Below are positions 63,641 through 64,000 of a DNA stretch of 64,000 nucleotides, one piece after another. The notes under the pieces were generated by a model, which saw nothing but the letters and a program-made list of their open reading frames with translations, had not been told where the DNA came from and did no database searches. Source of the DNA: Sulfurospirillum diekertiae (lineage in GTDB: Bacteria > Campylobacterota > Campylobacteria > Campylobacterales > Sulfurospirillaceae); NCBI RefSeq assembly GCF_002162315.1, contig NZ_CP021416.1:806001-870000 (forward strand). The letters are read 5' to 3'. Every line of letters starts with the position of its first letter. Within the stretch, counting starts at the first letter, position 1. The position numbers and the translations under genes are program-made.

Positions 63641-64000
63641 ATGAAATTATGGGCTGTTTTACTTTTTTGTTCAGCAACACTTTTTGCCGCTGAAAACTAT
63701 TATGCGATTGAAGATTTGGATGTTCGTGAAGATGGCATCCTTGTAGAGGTTAAAACACAAAAACTTGCCAATGGTATTGGTCAATTTTTCTATGAATCTG
63801 GAAAAATTAAGAGTGAAACTCCGTTCAAAGAAGGGTTACGAGAGGGGCTTGGTAAGATGTATTACGAATCAGGAAAGCTCCAAAGTGAAACACCATTTAA
63901 AAACGATAAAATTGAAGGACTCAAAAAAGAGTATTACGAATCAGGCGTGCTTCGAACCGAAGTTACTTTTGTCAATGATCAAGCCGAAGGTGTCGGTAAG
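63641..64000 (+). CDS. Secreted MORN-repeat / YwqK-like protein, cut by the window end
   Basis: The first 120 residues are seen. A signal peptide (cut near LFA-AENYY) is followed by repeats of about 23 residues, each with YESGK(I/L)-x-SET-x-FKxxxxEGLxK. Such YwqK/MORN-like repeats occur in secreted proteins of unclear role and in some toxin-antitoxin annotations. GGAG precedes the ATG. Confidence 0.72.
   Translation, partial: MKLWAVLLFCSATLFAAENYYAIEDLDVREDGILVEVKTQKLANGIGQFFYESGKIKSETPFKEGLREGLGKMYYESGKLQSETPFKNDKIEGLKKEYYESGVLRTEVTFVNDQAEGVGK

Noticed and set aside
1-64000. tRNA, rRNA or CRISPR arrays
   Set aside because: No cloverleaf-like segment with the T-loop GGTTCGAATCC type, no rRNA stretch and no regularly spaced direct repeats were seen. 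The abundant palindrome is irregularly spaced and has no spacer pattern.

Overview
The window looks like part of a Campylobacterota chromosome, closest in gene content to Sulfurospirillum or Wolinella. Reasons: a periplasmic methylmenaquinol:fumarate reductase (mfrABE), nrfHAIJ nitrite ammonification genes, a napAGHBFLD nitrate reductase operon without napC, two Opr-type porins, and CRP/FNR-type regulators of the Nss kind. No rRNA, tRNA or CRISPR array was found. The assignment rests on reading gene families, not on a database search.

Layout. 0-5.3 kb: mfrABE and a porin. 5.4-16.1 kb: a chemoreceptor, a TSUP permease, a CRP/FNR regulator, nrfHAIJ, a second CRP/FNR regulator and a PilJ-type sensor with no output domain. 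16.1-28.6 kb: an accessory block with a fused pair of glycosyltransferase-like domains, a methylthioribose-kinase-like protein, a rhodanese lipoprotein, two TVP38 membrane proteins, a Fe-S/CCG protein, a 993-residue radical SAM-methyltransferase-DUF5714 fusion, an aquaglyceroporin with a Cys-rich tail and a CobW GTPase. Its families resemble those around arsenosugar (rSAM/selenodomain) clusters. 28.6-41.2 kb: mixed accessory genes (AIPR defence protein, MenA-like prenyltransferase, pncB, SDRs, TetR, DyP peroxidase, oleate hydratase, methyltransferase, orphan ModA-like protein). 41.5-48.5 kb: second porin, TonB receptor, AlaX, an unknown membrane protein and an IS5-like element. 48.6-59.2 kb: napAGHBFLD, a PAS protein, a SLAC1-family channel and two NifX-like proteins with a DUF134-type regulator. 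59.3-64 kb: DUF4492-cydAB-cydX, ychF and the start of a MORN-repeat protein.

How they fit: the organism reduces fumarate, nitrate (Nap) and nitrite (Nrf) in the periplasm. The nrfH and napA promoters carry matching TTGAC-N4-GTCA boxes, each exactly 22 bp before a -10 element. This suggests one FNR-like regulon, with the two CRP/FNR proteins near nrf as candidate regulators.

Three window-wide signals stand out. (1) The palindrome TTACATGTAA (usually TTTACATGTAAA) occurs at least 34 times, in genes and between them, where well under one copy is expected. (2) At least eight genes read as intact only if one base is removed from an A or T run, ten events in all; this is either a sequencing artefact or real slippage. 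(3) The radical SAM/methyltransferase/DUF5714 cluster looks like an incompletely described organo-metalloid pathway.
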